The notes: generated by a model not told the origin, from the letters alone. Numbered from the stretch's first letter, positions 12,301 to 26,580 are shown. The stretch is DNA of 64,000 nt from Hydractinia symbiolongicarpus (GCF_029227915.1 NC_079881.1:13493501-13557500); one strand, 5' to 3'. Made by a program: numbers and translations.

Positions 12301-13570
12301 GTTGAAAGGAATAGGCCGATGACCTCCTGTCTGTGCTCGTGGAACTCCCTGACTTAAGTGTAGTCTCCTTATTAGGCCATAAGAGGCCGTATTACATGCT
12401 TTAAAGGTCTGTCCACTATCGAATAGACAGATGGCAACTTCTCTGGGCTCGTGAAATCACGTGATTTACGTGTAGACTCCAAATTAGGCCGTAAAAAGCC
12501 ATATTACAGGCTTTAAAGACATGTGCACGTAGTTAGGAACGTTATCAGAGCCTGGCGCTGAAGAAAACAACTTAATACATCGTAGACCATTGAGATTAAA
12601 AGGAACAGCCGAATGGATCTTGTTAGAGTTAGTGGAATCACGTGATTTACGTGTAGACTCCATATTAGGCCATATAAAACGCCATATTACAGGCTTTAAA
12701 GGACTGTGCACGTAGTTAGCAGCGTTCATAGAGCCTGGCGCACAGGAAAACGACTTAGTGTATCGTAGTCCATTGAGATTAAAAAGAATAGACCGATGGC
12801 AACTGCTCTGGGCTCGTGGAATCACGTGACTTACATGCAGTCTCTTTATTAGGCCGTAAAAAGACTTATTATTCGTTTCAAAGGACTGTGTACGTAGTTA
12901 GAAGCGTTCATAGAGCCTGGCGTTCAAGAAAACGACTTAAGACATCGTAGTCCATTGAGATTGAAAGGAACAGACCAATGGGAACTTGTCTGTGCTCGTG
13001 GAATCACTTTATTTACGTTTAGACTCCATATTAGGCCGTAAAAGGCCATATTACAGGCTTTAAACGCCTGTGGAAGAAGTTTGCAGCGTTCTTGCAGCCT
13101 GACGCTCAAGAGAACGAATTAATACATCGTAGTTCATTGAAGTTGAAAGGAATAGGCCGATGATCTCCTGTCTGTGCTCGTGGAACTCCCTGACTTAAGT
13201 GTAGTCTCCTTATTAGGCCATAAGAGGCCGTATTACATGCTTTAAAGGTCTGTCCACTATCGAATAGACAGATGGCAACTTCTCTGGGCTCGTGGAATCA
13301 CGTGATTTACGTGTAGACTCCAAATTAGGCCGTAAAAGGCCATATTACAGGCTTTAGAGACATGTGCACGTAGTTAGGAACGTTATCAGAGCCTGGCGCT
13401 GAAGAAAACGACTTAATACATCGTAGACCATTGAGATTAAAAGGAACAGCCGAATGGATCTTGTTAGAGTTAGTGGAATCACATGATTTACGTGTAGACT
13501 CCATATTAGGCCATATAAAACGCCATATTACAGGCTTTAAAGGACTGTGCACGTAGTTAGCAGCGTTCAT

Positions 13571-16500
13571 AGAGCCTGGCGCACAGAAAAACGACTTAGT
13601 GTATCGTAGTCCATTGAGATTGAAAAGAATAGACCGATGGCAACTGCTCTGGGCTCGTGGAATCACGTGACTTACATGCAGTCTCTTTATTAGGCCGTAA
13701 AAGGACTTATTATGCGTTTCAAAGGACTGTGTACGGAGTTACCAGCGTTCATAGAGCCTGGCGTTCAAGAAAACGACTTAATACATCGTAGACAATTGAG
13801 ATTAAAAGGAACAGCCGAATGGAACTTGTCGGAGTTCGTAGAATCACGTGATTTACGTGTAGATTCCATATTATGCCAAAAAGGCCATATTACAAGCTTT
13901 AAAGGACTGTGCACGTAGTTAGCAGCGTTCATAGAGCCTGGCGCACAGGAAAACGACTTAGTATAACGTAGTTCATTGAGATTAAAAGGAACAGACCAAT
14001 GGGAACTTGTCTGTGCTCGTGGAATCAGTTTATTCACGTTTAGACTCCATGTTAGGCCGTGAAAGGCCATATTATAGGCTTTATGGAAGAAGTTAGCAGC
14101 GTTCTTGCAGCCTGACGCTCAAGAAAACGAATTAATACGTCGTAGTTCATTGAAGTTGAAAGGAATAGGCGGATGACCTCCTGTCTGTGCTCGTGGAACT
14201 CCCTGACTTAAGTGTAGTCTCCTTATTAGGCCATAAGAGGCCGTATTACACGGTTTAAAGATCTGTCCACGTAATTAGGAACGTTCTCAGAGCCTGGCGC
14301 TCAAGAAAACGGCTTATTATAACGTAGTCCATTGAGATTAAAAAGAACAGACTAATCCCCACTTGTCTGGGCTCGTGGAATCACGTGATTTACGTGTAGA
14401 CTCCAAATTAGTCCGTAAAAGGCCAAATTACAGGCTTTAAAGACATGTGCACGTAGTTAGGAACGTTCTCAGAGCCTGGCGCTCAAGAAAACGACTTAAT
14501 ACATCGTAGGCCATTGAGATTAAAAGGAACAGCCGAATGGAACTTGTCAGAGTTAGTGAAATCACGTGATTTACATGCAGTCTCTTTATTAGGCCGTAAA
14601 AGGACTTTATTATGCGTTTCAAAGGACTGTGTACGTAGTTACCAGCGTTCATAGAGCGTGGCGTTCAAAAAAACGGCTTAATACATCGTAGACCATTGAG
14701 ATTAAAAGGAACAGCCGAATGGAACTTGTCGGAGTTCGTAGAATCACGTGATTAACGTGTAGACTCCATATTAGGCGTAAATGGCCGTGTTACAGGCTTT
14801 AAACACATGTTCATGTAGTTAGCAGCGTTCATAGAGCCTGGCGTTCAAGAAAACGACTTAATACATCGTAGACCATTGAGATTAAAAGGAAGAGCCGAAT
14901 GGAACTTGTCGGAGTTATTGGAATCACGTGATTTACGTGTAGACTCCATATTAGGCCGTAAAAAGCCATATTACAGGCTTTAAAGGACTGTGAACGTAGT
15001 TAGCAGCGTTCATAGAGCCTGGCGCACAGGAAAACGACTTAGTATATCGTAGTCCATTGAGATTAAAAGGAACAGACCAATGGAAACTTGTCTGTCCTCG
15101 TGGAATCACTTTATTTACGTTTAGACTCCATGTTAGGCCGTAAAAGGCCATATTACAGGCTTTAAAGGCCTGTGGAAGAAGTTAGCAGCGTTCTTGCAGC
15201 CTGACGCTCAAGAAAACGAATTAATACATCGTAGTTCATTAAAATTGATAGGAATAGGCCGATGACCTCCTGTCTGTGCTCGTGGAACTCCCTGACTTAA
15301 GTGAAGTCTCCTTATTAGGCCATAATAGGCCGTATTACACCGTTTAAAGGTCTGTCCAAGTAATTAGGAACGTTCTCAGAGTCTGGCGCTCAAGAAAACG
15401 ACTTATTATGTCGTAGTCCATTGAGATTGAAAGGAATAGACCAATGGCAACTGTAGGCTCCATATTAAGCCGTAAAAGGCCATATTACAGGTTTTAAAGG
15501 CCTGTACACGTAGTTGGTAACCTTTTTAGACACTGGCTTTAGAGAAAATGACTTAAGACATCGTAGTCCATTGAGATTGAAAGGAACAGACCAATGGGAA
15601 CTTGTCTGTGCTCGTGGAATCACTTTATTCACGTTTACACTCCATATTAGGCCGTAAAAGGCCATATTACAGGCTTTAAAGGCCTGTGCACGTAGTTAGC
15701 AGCGTTCTTAAGGCCTGGCGCTCAAGTAAACGGCTTATTATATCGTAGTCCATTGAGATTAAGAAGAACAGACTGATCCCCACTTGTCTGGGCTCTTGGA
15801 ATCATGTGATTTACGTGTAGACTCCAAATTAGGCCGTAAAAGGCCAAATTACAGGCTTTAAAGACATGTGCACGTAGTTAGGAACGTTTTCAGAGCCTGG
15901 CGCTCAAGAAAACAACTTAATACATCGTAGACCATTGAGATTAAGAGGAACAGCCGAATAGAACTTGTCAGAGTTAGTGGAATCACGTGATTTACGTGTA
16001 GACTCCATATTAGGCCGTAAAAAGCCATATTACAGGCTTTAACGGACTGTGCACGTAGTTAGCAGCGTTCATAGAGCCTGGCGCACAGAAAAACGACTTA
16101 GTATATCGTAGTCCATTGATATTGACAGGAATAGACTGATGGCAATTTATGCTGGCTCGTGGAAGCACGTTATTTACGTGTGGACTCCTCATTGAGCCGT
16201 AAATGTCCATATTACACACTTTAAAGGTCTGTACACGTAGTTGGTAACCTTTTTAGACACTGGCGCTAGAGAAAACGACTTAAGACATCGTAGTCCATTG
16301 GGATTGAAAGGAACAGACCAATGGATTCTTGTCTGTGCTCGTGGAATCACTTTATTTACGTTTAGACTCCATATTAGGCCATATAAAACGCCATATTACA
16401 GGCTTTAAAGGACTGTGCACGTAGTTAGCAGCGTTCATAGAGCCTGGCGTTCAAGAAAACGACTTAAGACATCGTAGTCCATTGAGATTGAAAGGAACAG

Positions 16501-16915
16501 ACCAATGGGAACTTGTCTGTGCTCGTGGAATCACTTTATTCACGTTTAGACTCCATATTAGGCCGTAAAAGGCCATATTACAGGCTTTAAAGGCCTGTGG
16601 AAGAAGTTAGCAGCGTTCTTGCAGCCTGACGCTCAAGAAAACGAATTAATACATCGTAATTCATTGAAGTTGAAAGGAATAGGCCGATGACCTCCTGTCT
16701 GTGCTCGTGGAACTCCCTGACTTAAGTGTAGTCTCCCCTATTAGGCCATAAGAGGCCGTATTACATGCTTTAAAGGTCTGTCCACTATCGAATAGACAGA
16801 TGGCAACTTCTCTGGGCTCGTGGAATCACGTGATTTACGTGTAGACTCCAAATTAGGCCGTAAAAGGCCATATTACAGGCTTTAGAGACATGTGCACGTA
16901 GTTAGGAACGTTATC
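13571..16915 (+). repeat. 3345-bp higher-order repeat, unit 1
   Basis: First of three tandem HOR units. My reading of its monomer order is V, I, II, III, IV, I/V hybrid, I, I, II, III, short 149-bp form, II, IV, I, VI, II, II, III, short 112-bp form. Seventeen full monomers plus the two short forms add up to 3345 bp. A private variant is GTAGGCTCC at 15454, where the other units read GTAGACTCC. Confidence 0.9.
15314..15462 (+). repeat. Truncated 149-bp monomer lacking the CACGTG segment
   Basis: ATGGCAACT is joined directly to GTAG(A/G)CTCC, deleting 32 bp that include the CACGTG palindrome. The same join recurs near 18797, 22142, 24404, 44714, 48059, 50321 and 60085, and in reverse orientation near 62213 and 63442. 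It is always next to the variant monomer with GGTAACCTTTTTAGACACTGG. Confidence 0.85.
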
Positions 16916-19900
16916 AGAGCCTGGCGCACAGAAAAACGACTTAGTGTATCGTAGTCCATTGAGATTGAAAAGAATAGACCGATGGCAACTGCTCTGGGCT
17001 CGTGGAATCACGTGACTTACATGCAGTCTCTTTATTAGGCCGTAAAAGGACTTATTATGCGTTTCAAAGGACTGTGTACGGAGTTACCAGCGTTCATAGA
17101 GCCTGGCGTTCAAGAAAACGACTTAATACATCGTAGACAATTGAGATTAAAAGGAACAGCCGAATGGAACTTGTCGGAGTTCGTAGAATCACGTGATTTA
17201 CGTGTAGATTCCATATTATGCCAAAAAGGCCATATTACAAGCTTTAAAGGACTGTGCACGTAGTTAGCAGCGTTCATAGAGCCTGGCGCACAGGAAAACG
17301 ACTTAGTATAACGTAGTTCATTGAGATTAAAAGGAACAGACCAATGGGAACTTGTCTGTGCTCGTGGAATCAGTTTATTCACGTTTAGACTCCATGTTAG
17401 GCCGTGAAAGGCCATATTATAGGCTTTATGGAAGAAGTTAGCAGCGTTCTTGCAGCCTGACGCTCAAGAAAACGAATTAATACGTCGTAGTTCATTGAAG
17501 TTGAAAGGAATAGGCGGATGACCTCCTGTCTGTGCTCGTGGAACTCCCTGACTTAAGTGTAGTCTCCTTATTAGGCCATAAGAGGCCGTATTACACGGTT
17601 TAAAGATCTGTCCACGTAATTAGGAACGTTCTCAGAGCCTGGCGCTCAAGAAAACGGCTTATTATAACGTAGTCCATTGAGATTAAAAAGAACAGACTAA
17701 TCCCCACTTGTCTGGGCTCGTGGAATCACGTGATTTACGTGTAGACTCCAAATTAGTCCGTAAAAGGCCAAATTACAGGCTTTAAAGACATGTGCACGTA
17801 GTTAGGAACGTTCTCAGAGCCTGGCGCTCAAGAAAACGACTTAATACATCGTAGGCCATTGAGATTAAAAGGAACAGCCGAATGGAACTTGTCAGAGTTA
17901 GTGAAATCACGTGATTTACATGCAGTCTCTTTATTAGGCCGTAAAAGGACTTTATTATGCGTTTCAAAGGACTGTGTACGTAGTTACCAGCGTTCATAGA
18001 GCGTGGCGTTCAAAAAAACGGCTTAATACATCGTAGACCATTGAGATTAAAAGGAACAGCCGAATGGAACTTGTCGGAGTTCGTAGAATCACGTGATTAA
18101 CGTGTAGACTCCATATTAGGCGTAAATGGCCGTGTTACAGGCTTTAAACACATGTTCATGTAGTTAGCAGCGTTCATAGAGCCTGGCGTTCAAGAAAACG
18201 ACTTAATACATCGTAGACCATTGAGATTAAAAGGAAGAGCCGAATGGAACTTGTCGGAGTTATTGGAATCACGTGATTTACGTGTAGACTCCATATTAGG
18301 CCGTAAAAAGCCATATTACAGGCTTTAAAGGACTGTGAACGTAGTTAGCAGCGTTCATAGAGCCTGGCGCACAGGAAAACGACTTAGTATATCGTAGTCC
18401 ATTGAGATTAAAAGGAACAGACCAATGGAAACTTGTCTGTCCTCGTGGAATCACTTTATTTACGTTTAGACTCCATGTTAGGCCGTAAAAGGCCATATTA
18501 CAGGCTTTAAAGGCCTGTGGAAGAAGTTAGCAGCGTTCTTGCAGCCTGACGCTCAAGAAAACGAACTAATACATCGTAGTTCATTAAAATTGATAGGAAT
18601 AGGCCGATGACCTCCTGTCTGTGCTCGTGGAACTCCCTGACTTAAGTGAAGTCTCCTTATTAGGCCATAATAGGCCGTATTACACCGTTTAAAGGTCTGT
18701 CCAAGTAATTAGGAACGTTCTCAGAGTCTGGCGCTCAAGAAAACGACTTATTATGTCGTAGTCCATTGAGATTGAAAGGAATAGACCAATGGCAACTGTA
18801 GACTCCATATTAAGCCGTAAAAGGCCATATTACAGGTTTTAAAGGCCTGTACACGTAGTTGGTAACCTTTTTAGACACTGGCTTTAGAGAAAATGACTTA
18901 AGACATCGTAGTCCATTGAGATTGAAAGGAACAGACCAATGGGAACTTGTCTGTGCTCGTGGAATCACTTTATTCACGTTTACACTCCATATTAGGCCGT
19001 AAAAGGCCATATTACAGGCTTTAAAGGCCTGTGCACGTAGTTAGCAGCGTTCTTAAGGCCTGGCGCTCAAGTAAACGGCTTATTATATCGTAGTCCATTG
19101 AGATTAAGAAGAACAGACTGATCCCCACTTGTCTGGGCTCTTGGAATCATGTGATTTACGTGTAGACTCCAAATTAGGCCGTAAAAGGCCAAATTACAGG
19201 CTTTAAAGACATGTGCACGTAGTTAGGAACGTTTTCAGAGCCTGGCGCTCAAGAAAACAACTTAATACATCGTAGACCATTGAGATTAAGAGGAACAGCC
19301 GAATAGAACTTGTCAGAGTTAGTGGAATCACGTGATTTACGTGTAGACTCCATATTAGGCCGTAAAAAGCCATATTACAGGCTTTAACGGACTGTGCACG
19401 TAGTTAGCAGCGTTCATAGAGCCTGGCGCACAGAAAAACGACTTAGTATATCGTAGTCCATTGATATTGACAGGAATAGACTGATGGCAATTTATGCTGG
19501 CTCGTGGAAGCACGTTATTTACGTGTGGACTCCTCATTGAGCCGTAAATGTCCATATTACACACTTTAAAGGTCTGTACACGTAGTTGGTAACCTTTTTA
19601 GACACTGGCGCTAGAGAAAACGACTTAAGACATCGTAGTCCATTGGGATTGAAAGGAACAGACCAATGGATTCTTGTCTGTGCTCGTGGAATCACTTTAT
19701 TTACGTTTAGACTCCATATTAGGCCATATAAAACGCCATATTACAGGCTTTAAAGGACTGTGCACGTAGTTAGCAGCGTTCATAGAGCCTGGCGTTCAAG
19801 AAAACGACTTAAGACATCGTAGTCCATTGAGATTGAAAGGAACAGACCAATGGGAACTTGTCTGTGCTCGTGGAATCACTTTATTCACGTTTAGACTCCA

Positions 19901-20260
19901 TATTAGGCCGTAAAAGGCCATATTACAGGCTTTAAAGGCCTGTGGAAGAAGTTAGCAGCGTTCTTGCAGCCTGACGCTCAAGAAAACGAATTAATACATC
20001 GTAATTCATTGAAGTTGAAAGGAATAGGCCGATGACCTCCTGTCTGTGCTCGTGGAACTCCCTGACTTAAGTGTAGTCTCCCCTATTAGGCCATAAGAGG
20101 CCGTATTACATGCTTTAAAGGTCTGTCCACTATCGAATAGACAGATGGCAACTTCTCTGGGCTCGTGGAATCACGTGATTTACGTGTAGACTCCAAATTA
20201 GGCCGTAAAAGGCCATATTACAGGCTTTAGAGACATGTGCACGTAGTTAGGAACGTTATC
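16916..20260 (+). repeat. 3345-bp higher-order repeat, unit 2
   Basis: Near-perfect copy of 13571-16915 shifted by 3345 bp. I noticed very few differences, such as GAACTAAT near 18562 against GAATTAAT in unit 1. The unit begins at AGAGCCTGGCGCACAG, where the preceding text (GTTATC) differs from that before unit 1 (GTTCAT). This marks the recombinant seam between tandem units. Confidence 0.9.
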
Positions 20261-23070
20261 AGAGCCTGGCGCACAGAAAAACGACTTAGTGTATCGTAGT
20301 CCATTGAGATTGAAAAGAATAGACCGATGGCAACTGCTCTGGGCTCGTGGAATCACGTGACTTACATGCAGTCTCTTTATTAGGCCGTAAAAGGACTTAT
20401 TATGCGTTTCAAAGGACTGTGTACGGAGTTACCAGCGTTCATAGAGCCTGGCGTTCAAGAAAACGACTTAATACATCGTAGACAATTGAGATTAAAAGGA
20501 ACAGCCGAATGGAACTTGTCGGAGTTCGTAGAATCACGTGATTTACGTGTAGATTCCATATTATGCCAAAAAGGCCATATTACAAGCTTTAAAGGACTGT
20601 GCACGTAGTTAGCAGCGTTCATAGAGCCTGGCGCACAGGAAAACGACTTAGTATAACGTAGTTCATTGAGATTAAAAGGAACAGACCAATGGGAACTTGT
20701 CTGTGCTCGTGGAATCAGTTTATTCACGTTTAGACTCCATGTTAGGCCGTGAAAGGCCATATTATAGGCTTTATGGAAGAAGTTAGCAGCGTTCTTGCAG
20801 CCTGACGCTCAAGAAAACGAATTAATACGTCGTAGTTCATTGAAGTTGAAAGGAATAGGCGGATGACCTCCTGTCTGTGCTCGTGGAACTCCCTGACTTA
20901 AGCGTAGTCTCCTTATTAGGCCATAAGAGGCCGTATTACACGGTTTAAAGATCTGTCCACGTAATTAGGAACGTTCTCAGAGCCTGGCGCTCAAGAAAAC
21001 GGCTTATTATAACGTAGTCCATTGAGATTTAAAAGAACAGACTGATCCCCACTTGTCTGGGCTCGTGGAATCACGTGATTTACGTGTAGACTCCAAATTA
21101 GTCCGTAAAAGGCCAAATTACAGGCTTTAAAGACATGTGCACGTAGTTAGGAACGTTCTCAGAGCCTGGCGCTCAAGAAAACGACTTAATACATCGTAGG
21201 CCATTGAGATTAAAAGGAACAGCCGAATGGAACTTGTCAGAGTTAGTGAAATCACGTGATTTACATGCAGTCTCTTTATTAGGCCGTAAAAGGACTTTAT
21301 TATGCGTTTCAAAGGACTGTGTACGTAGTTACCAGCGTTCATAGAGCGTGGCGTTCAAAAAAACGGCTTAATACATCGTAGACCATTGAGATTAAAAGGA
21401 ACAGCCGAATGGAACTTGTCGGAGTTCGTAGAATCACGTGATTTACGTGTAGACTCCATATTAGGCGTAAATGGCCGTGTTACAGGCTTTAAACACATGT
21501 TCATGTAGTTAGCAGCGTTCATAGAGCCTGGCGTTCAAGAAAACGACTTAATACATCGTAGACCATTGAGATTAAAAGGAAGAGCCGAATGGAACTTGTC
21601 GGAGTTATTGGAATCACGTGATTTACGTGTAGACTCCATATTAGGCCGTAAAAAGCCACATTACAGGCTTTAAAGGACTGTGAACGTAGTTAGCAGCGTT
21701 CATAGAGCCTGGCGCACAGGAAAACGACTTAGTATATCGTAGTCCATTGAGATTAAAAGGAACAGACCAATGGAAACTTGTCTGTCCTCGTGGAATCACT
21801 TTATTTACGTTTAGACTCCATGTTAGGCCGTAAAAGGCCATATTACAGGCTTTAAAGGCCTGTGGAAGAAGTTAGCAGCGTTCTTGCAGCCTGACGCTCA
21901 AGAAAACGAATTAATACATCGTAGTTCATTAAAATTGATAGGAATAGGCCGATGACCTCCTGTCTGTGCTCGTGGAACTCCCTAACTTAAGTGAAGTCTC
22001 CTTATTAGGCCATAATAGGCCGTATTACACCGTTTAAAGGTCTGTCCACGTAATTAGGAACGTTCTCAGAGTCTGGCGCTCAAGAAAACGACTTATTATG
22101 TCGTAGTCCATTGAGATTGAAAGGAATAGACCAATGGCAACTGTAGACTCCATATTAAGCCGTAAAAGGCCATATTACAGGTTTTAAAGGCCTGTACACG
22201 TAGTTGGTAACCTTTTTAGACACTGGCTTTAGAGAAAATGACTTAAGACATCGTAGTCCATTGAGATTGAAAGGAACAGACCAATGGGAACTTGTCTGTG
22301 CTCGTGGAATCACTTTATTCACGTTTACACTCCATATTAGGCCGTAAAAGGCCATATTACAGGCTTTAAAGGCCTGTGCACGTAGTTAGCAGCGTTCTTA
22401 AGGCCTGGCGCTCAAGTAAACGGCTTATTATATCGTAGTCCATTGAGATTAAGAAGAACAGACTGATCCCCACTTGTCTGGGCTCGTGGAATCACGTGAT
22501 TTACGTGTAGACTCCAAATTAGGCCGTAAAAGGCCAAATTACAGGCTTTAAAGACATGTGCACGTAGTTAGGAACGTTTTCAGAGCCTGGCGCTCAAGAA
22601 AACAACTTAATACATCGTAGACCATTGAGATTAAAAGGAACAGCCGAATAGAACTTGTCAGAGTTAGTGGAATCACGTGATTTACGTGTAGACTCCATAT
22701 TAGGCCGTAAAAAGCCATATTACAGGCTTTAACGGACTGTGCACGTAGTTAGCAGCGTTCATAGAGCCTGGCGCACAGAAAAACGACTTAGTATATCGTA
22801 GTCCATTGATATTGACAGGAATAGACTGATGGCAATTTATGCTGGCTCGTGGAAGCACGTTATTTACGTGTGGACTCCTCATTGAGCCGTAAATGTCCAT
22901 ATTACACACTTTAAAGGTCAGTACACGTAGTTGGTAACCTTTTTAGACACTGGCGCTAGAGAAAACGACTTAAGACATCGTAGTCCATTGGGATTGAAAG
23001 GAACAGACCAATGGATTCTTGTCTGTGCTCGTGGAATCACTTTATTTACGTTTAGACTCCATATTAGGCC
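20261..23070 (+). repeat. 3345-bp higher-order repeat, unit 3 (partial, 2810 bp)
   Basis: Matches units 1 and 2 up to 23070. It then continues with GTAAAAGGCCATATTATAGG, where units 1 and 2 read ATATAAAACGCC. Variants TTAAGCGTAG (20899) and AAAAGCCACATTACAGG (21652) are shared only with the second unit of copy 2 (46816 and 47569), so that unit corresponds to this one. Confidence 0.87.
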
Positions 23071-26000
23071 GTAAAAGGCCATATTATAGGCTTTAAAGGC
23101 CTGTGGAAGAAGTTAGCAGCGTTCTTGCAGCCTGACGCTCAAGAAAACGAATTAATACATCGTAGTTCATTGAAGTTGAAAGGAAATGGCCGATGACCTC
23201 CTGTCTGTGCTCGTGGAACTCCCTGACTTAAGTGTAGTCTCCTTATTAGGCCATAAGAGGCCGTATTACATGCTTTAAAGGTCTGTCCACTACCGAATAG
23301 ACAGATGGCAACTTCTCTGGGCTCGTGGAATCACGTGATTTACGTGTAGACTCCATATTAGGCCATATAAAACGCCATATTACAGGCTTTAAAAGACTGT
23401 GCACGTAGTTAGCAGCGTTCATAGAGCCTGGCGCTCCAGTAAACGGCTTATTATATCGTAGTCCATTGAGTTTAAAAAGAACAGACTGATCCCCACTTGT
23501 CTGGGCTCGTGGAATCACGTGATTTACGTGTAGACTCCAAATTAGTCCGTAAAAGGCCAAATTACAGGCTTTAAAGACATGTGCACGTAGTTAGGAACGT
23601 TCTCAGAGCCTGGCGCTCAAGAAAACGGCTTAATACATCGTAGACCATTGAGATTAAAAGGAACAGCCGAATGGAACTTGTCGGAGTTCGTAGAATCACG
23701 TGATTTACGTGTAGACTCCATATTAGGCGTAAATGGCCGTGTTACAGGCTTTAAACACATGTTCATGTAGTTAGCAGCGTTCATAGAGCCTGGCGTTCAA
23801 GAAAGCGACTTAATACATCGTAGACCATTGAGATTAAAAGGAAGAGCCGAATGGAACTTGTCGGAGTTATTGGAATCACGTGATTTACGTGTAGACTCCA
23901 TATTAGGCCGTAAAAAGCCATATTACAGGCTTTAAAGGACTGTGAACGTAGTTAGCAGCGTTCATAGAGCCTGGCGCACAGGAAAACGTTTTAGTATATC
24001 GTAGTCCATTGAGATTAAAAGGAACAGACCAATGGAAACTTGTCTGTCCTCGTGGAATCACTTTATTTACGTTTAGACTCCATGTTAGGCCGTAAAAGGC
24101 CATATTACAGGCTTTAAAGGCCTGTGGAAGAAGTTAGCAGCGTTCTTGCAGCCTGACGCTCAAGAAAACGAATTAATACATCGTAGTTCATTAAAATTGA
24201 AAGGAATAGGCCGATGACCTCCTGTCTGTGCTCGTGGAACTCCCTGACTTAAGTGAAGTCTCCTTGTTAGGCCATAATAGGCCGTATTACACCGTTTAAA
24301 GGTCTGTCCACGTAGTTAGGAACGTTCTCAGAGTCTGGCGCTCAAGAAAACGACTTATTATGTCGTAGTCCATTGAGATTGAAAGGAATAGACCAATGGC
24401 AACTGTAGACTCCATATTAAGCCGTAAAAGGCCATATTACAGGTTTTAAAGGCCTGTACACGTAGTTGGTAACCTTTTTAGACACTGGCTTTAGAGAAAA
24501 TGACTTAAGACATCGTAGTCCATTGAGATTGAAAGGAACAGACCAATGGGAACTTGTCTGTGCTCGTGGAATCACTTTATTCACGTTTACACTCCATATT
24601 AGGCCGTAAAAGGCCATATTACAGGCTTTAAAGGCCTGTGCACGTAGTTAGCAGCGTTCTTAAGGCCTGGCGCTCAAGTAAACGGCTTATTATATCGTAG
24701 TCCATTGAGATTAAGAAGAACAGACTGATCCCCACTTGTCTGGGCTCGTGGAATCACGTGATTTACGTGTAGACTCCAAATTAGGCCGTAAAAGGCCAAA
24801 TTACAGGCTTTAAAGACATGTGCACGTAATTAGGAACGTTATCAGAGCCTGGCGGTGAAGAAAACGACTTAATACATCGTAGACCATTGAGATTAAAAGG
24901 AACAGCCGAATGGATCTTGTTAGAGTTAGTGGAATCACGTGATTTACGTGTAGACTCCATATTAGGCCATATAAAACGCCATATTACATGCTTTAAAGGA
25001 CTGTGCACGTAGTTAGCAGCGTTCATAGAGCCTGGCGCACAGGAAAACGACTTAGTGTATCGTAGTCCATTGAGATTGAAAAGAATAGACCGATGGCAAC
25101 TGCTCTGGGCTCGTGGAATCACGTGACTTACATGCAGTCTCTTTATTAGGCCGTAAAAGGACTTATTATGCGTTTCAAAGGACTGTGTACGGAGTTACCA
25201 GCGTTCATAGAGCCTGGCGTTCAAGAAAACGACTTAATACATCCTAGGCCATTGAGATTAAAAGGAACAGCCGAATGGAACTTGTCAGAGTTAGTGAAAT
25301 CACGTGATTTACATGCAGTCTCTTTATTAGGCCGTAAAAGGACTTATTATGCGTTTCAAAGGACTGTGTACGTAGTACCAGCGTTCATAGAGCGTGGCGT
25401 TCAAGAAAACGACTTAATACATCGTAGACAATTGAGAATAAAAGGAACAGCCGAATGGAACTTGTCGGAGTTCATAGAATCACGTGATTTACGTGTAGAC
25501 TCTATATTAGGCGTAAAAGGCCATATTACAGGCTTTAAAGACATGTGCACGTAGTTAGGAACGTTCTCAGAGCCTGGCGCTCAAGAAAACGACTTAATAC
25601 ATCGTAGACCATTGAGATTAAAAGGAACAGCCGAATGGAACTTGTCGGAGTTCGTAGAATCGCGTGATTTACGTGTAGACTCCATATTATGCCGTAAAAG
25701 GCCATATTACAGGCTTTAAAGGACTGTGCACGTAGTTAGGAACGTTCTCAGAGCCTGGCGCTCAAGAAAACGACTTAATACATCGTAGGCCATTGAGAAT
25801 AAAAGGAACAGCCGAATGGAACTTGTCAGAGTTAGTGAAATCACGTGATTTACATGCAGTCTCTTTATTAGGCCGTAAAAGGACTTTATTATGCGTTTCA
25901 AAGGACTGTGTACGTAGTTACCAGCGTTCATAGAGCGTAGCGTTCAAGAAAACGACTTAATACATCGTAGACCATTGAGATTAAAAGGAACAGCCGAATG

Positions 26001-26580
26001 GAACTTGTCGGAGTTAGTGGAATCACGTGATTTACGTGTAGACTCCATATTAGGCCGTAAAAAGCCATATTACAGGCTTTAAAGGACTGTGAACGTAGTT
26101 AGCAGCGTTCATAGAGCGTGGCGTTCAAGAAAACGACTTAATACATCGTAGACCATTGAGATTAAAAGGAACAGCCGAATGGAACTTGTCGGAGTTCGTA
26201 GAATCACGTGATTTACGTGTAGACTCCATATTAGGCGTAAATGGCCATGTTACAGGCTTTAAAGACATGTGCACGTAGTTAGCAGCGTTTATAGAGCCTG
26301 GCGTTCAAGAAAACGACTTAATACATCGTAGACCATTGAGATTAAAAGGAAGAGCCGAATGGAACTTGTCGGAGTTAGTGGAATCACGTGATTTACGTGT
26401 AGACTCCATATTAGGCCGTAAAAAGCCATATTACAGGCTTTAAAGGACTGTGAACGTAGTTAGCAGCGTTCATAGAGCCTGGCGCACAGGAAAACGACTT
26501 AGTATATCGTAGTCCATTGAGATTAAAAGGAACAGCCGAATGGAACTTGTCGGAGTTCGTAGAATCACGTGATTTACGTG

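Larger units (their letters stand above)
1881..26116 (+). repeat. Segmental duplication, copy 1 (24.2 kb)
   Basis: This tract is matched by 31506-52033. The offset is 29625 bp for 1881-3783, 29262 bp from 4141 through the first 3345-bp unit, and 25917 bp from the third unit to 26116. The offset drops by 363 bp (two monomers) and by 3345 bp (one HOR unit), which accounts exactly for the length difference of 3708 bp between 24236 and 20528 bp. Elsewhere I saw only scattered single-base differences, for example GAGCGTGG near 6771 against GAGCCTGG near 36033. Confidence 0.9.

Noticed and set aside
14060-14095. GGCTTTATGGAAGAAG as a possible start site or motif
   Set aside because: It is an 8-bp deletion of the usual AAGGCCTG in that monomer, inherited in every 3345-bp unit. 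The ATG is a by-product of the deletion.
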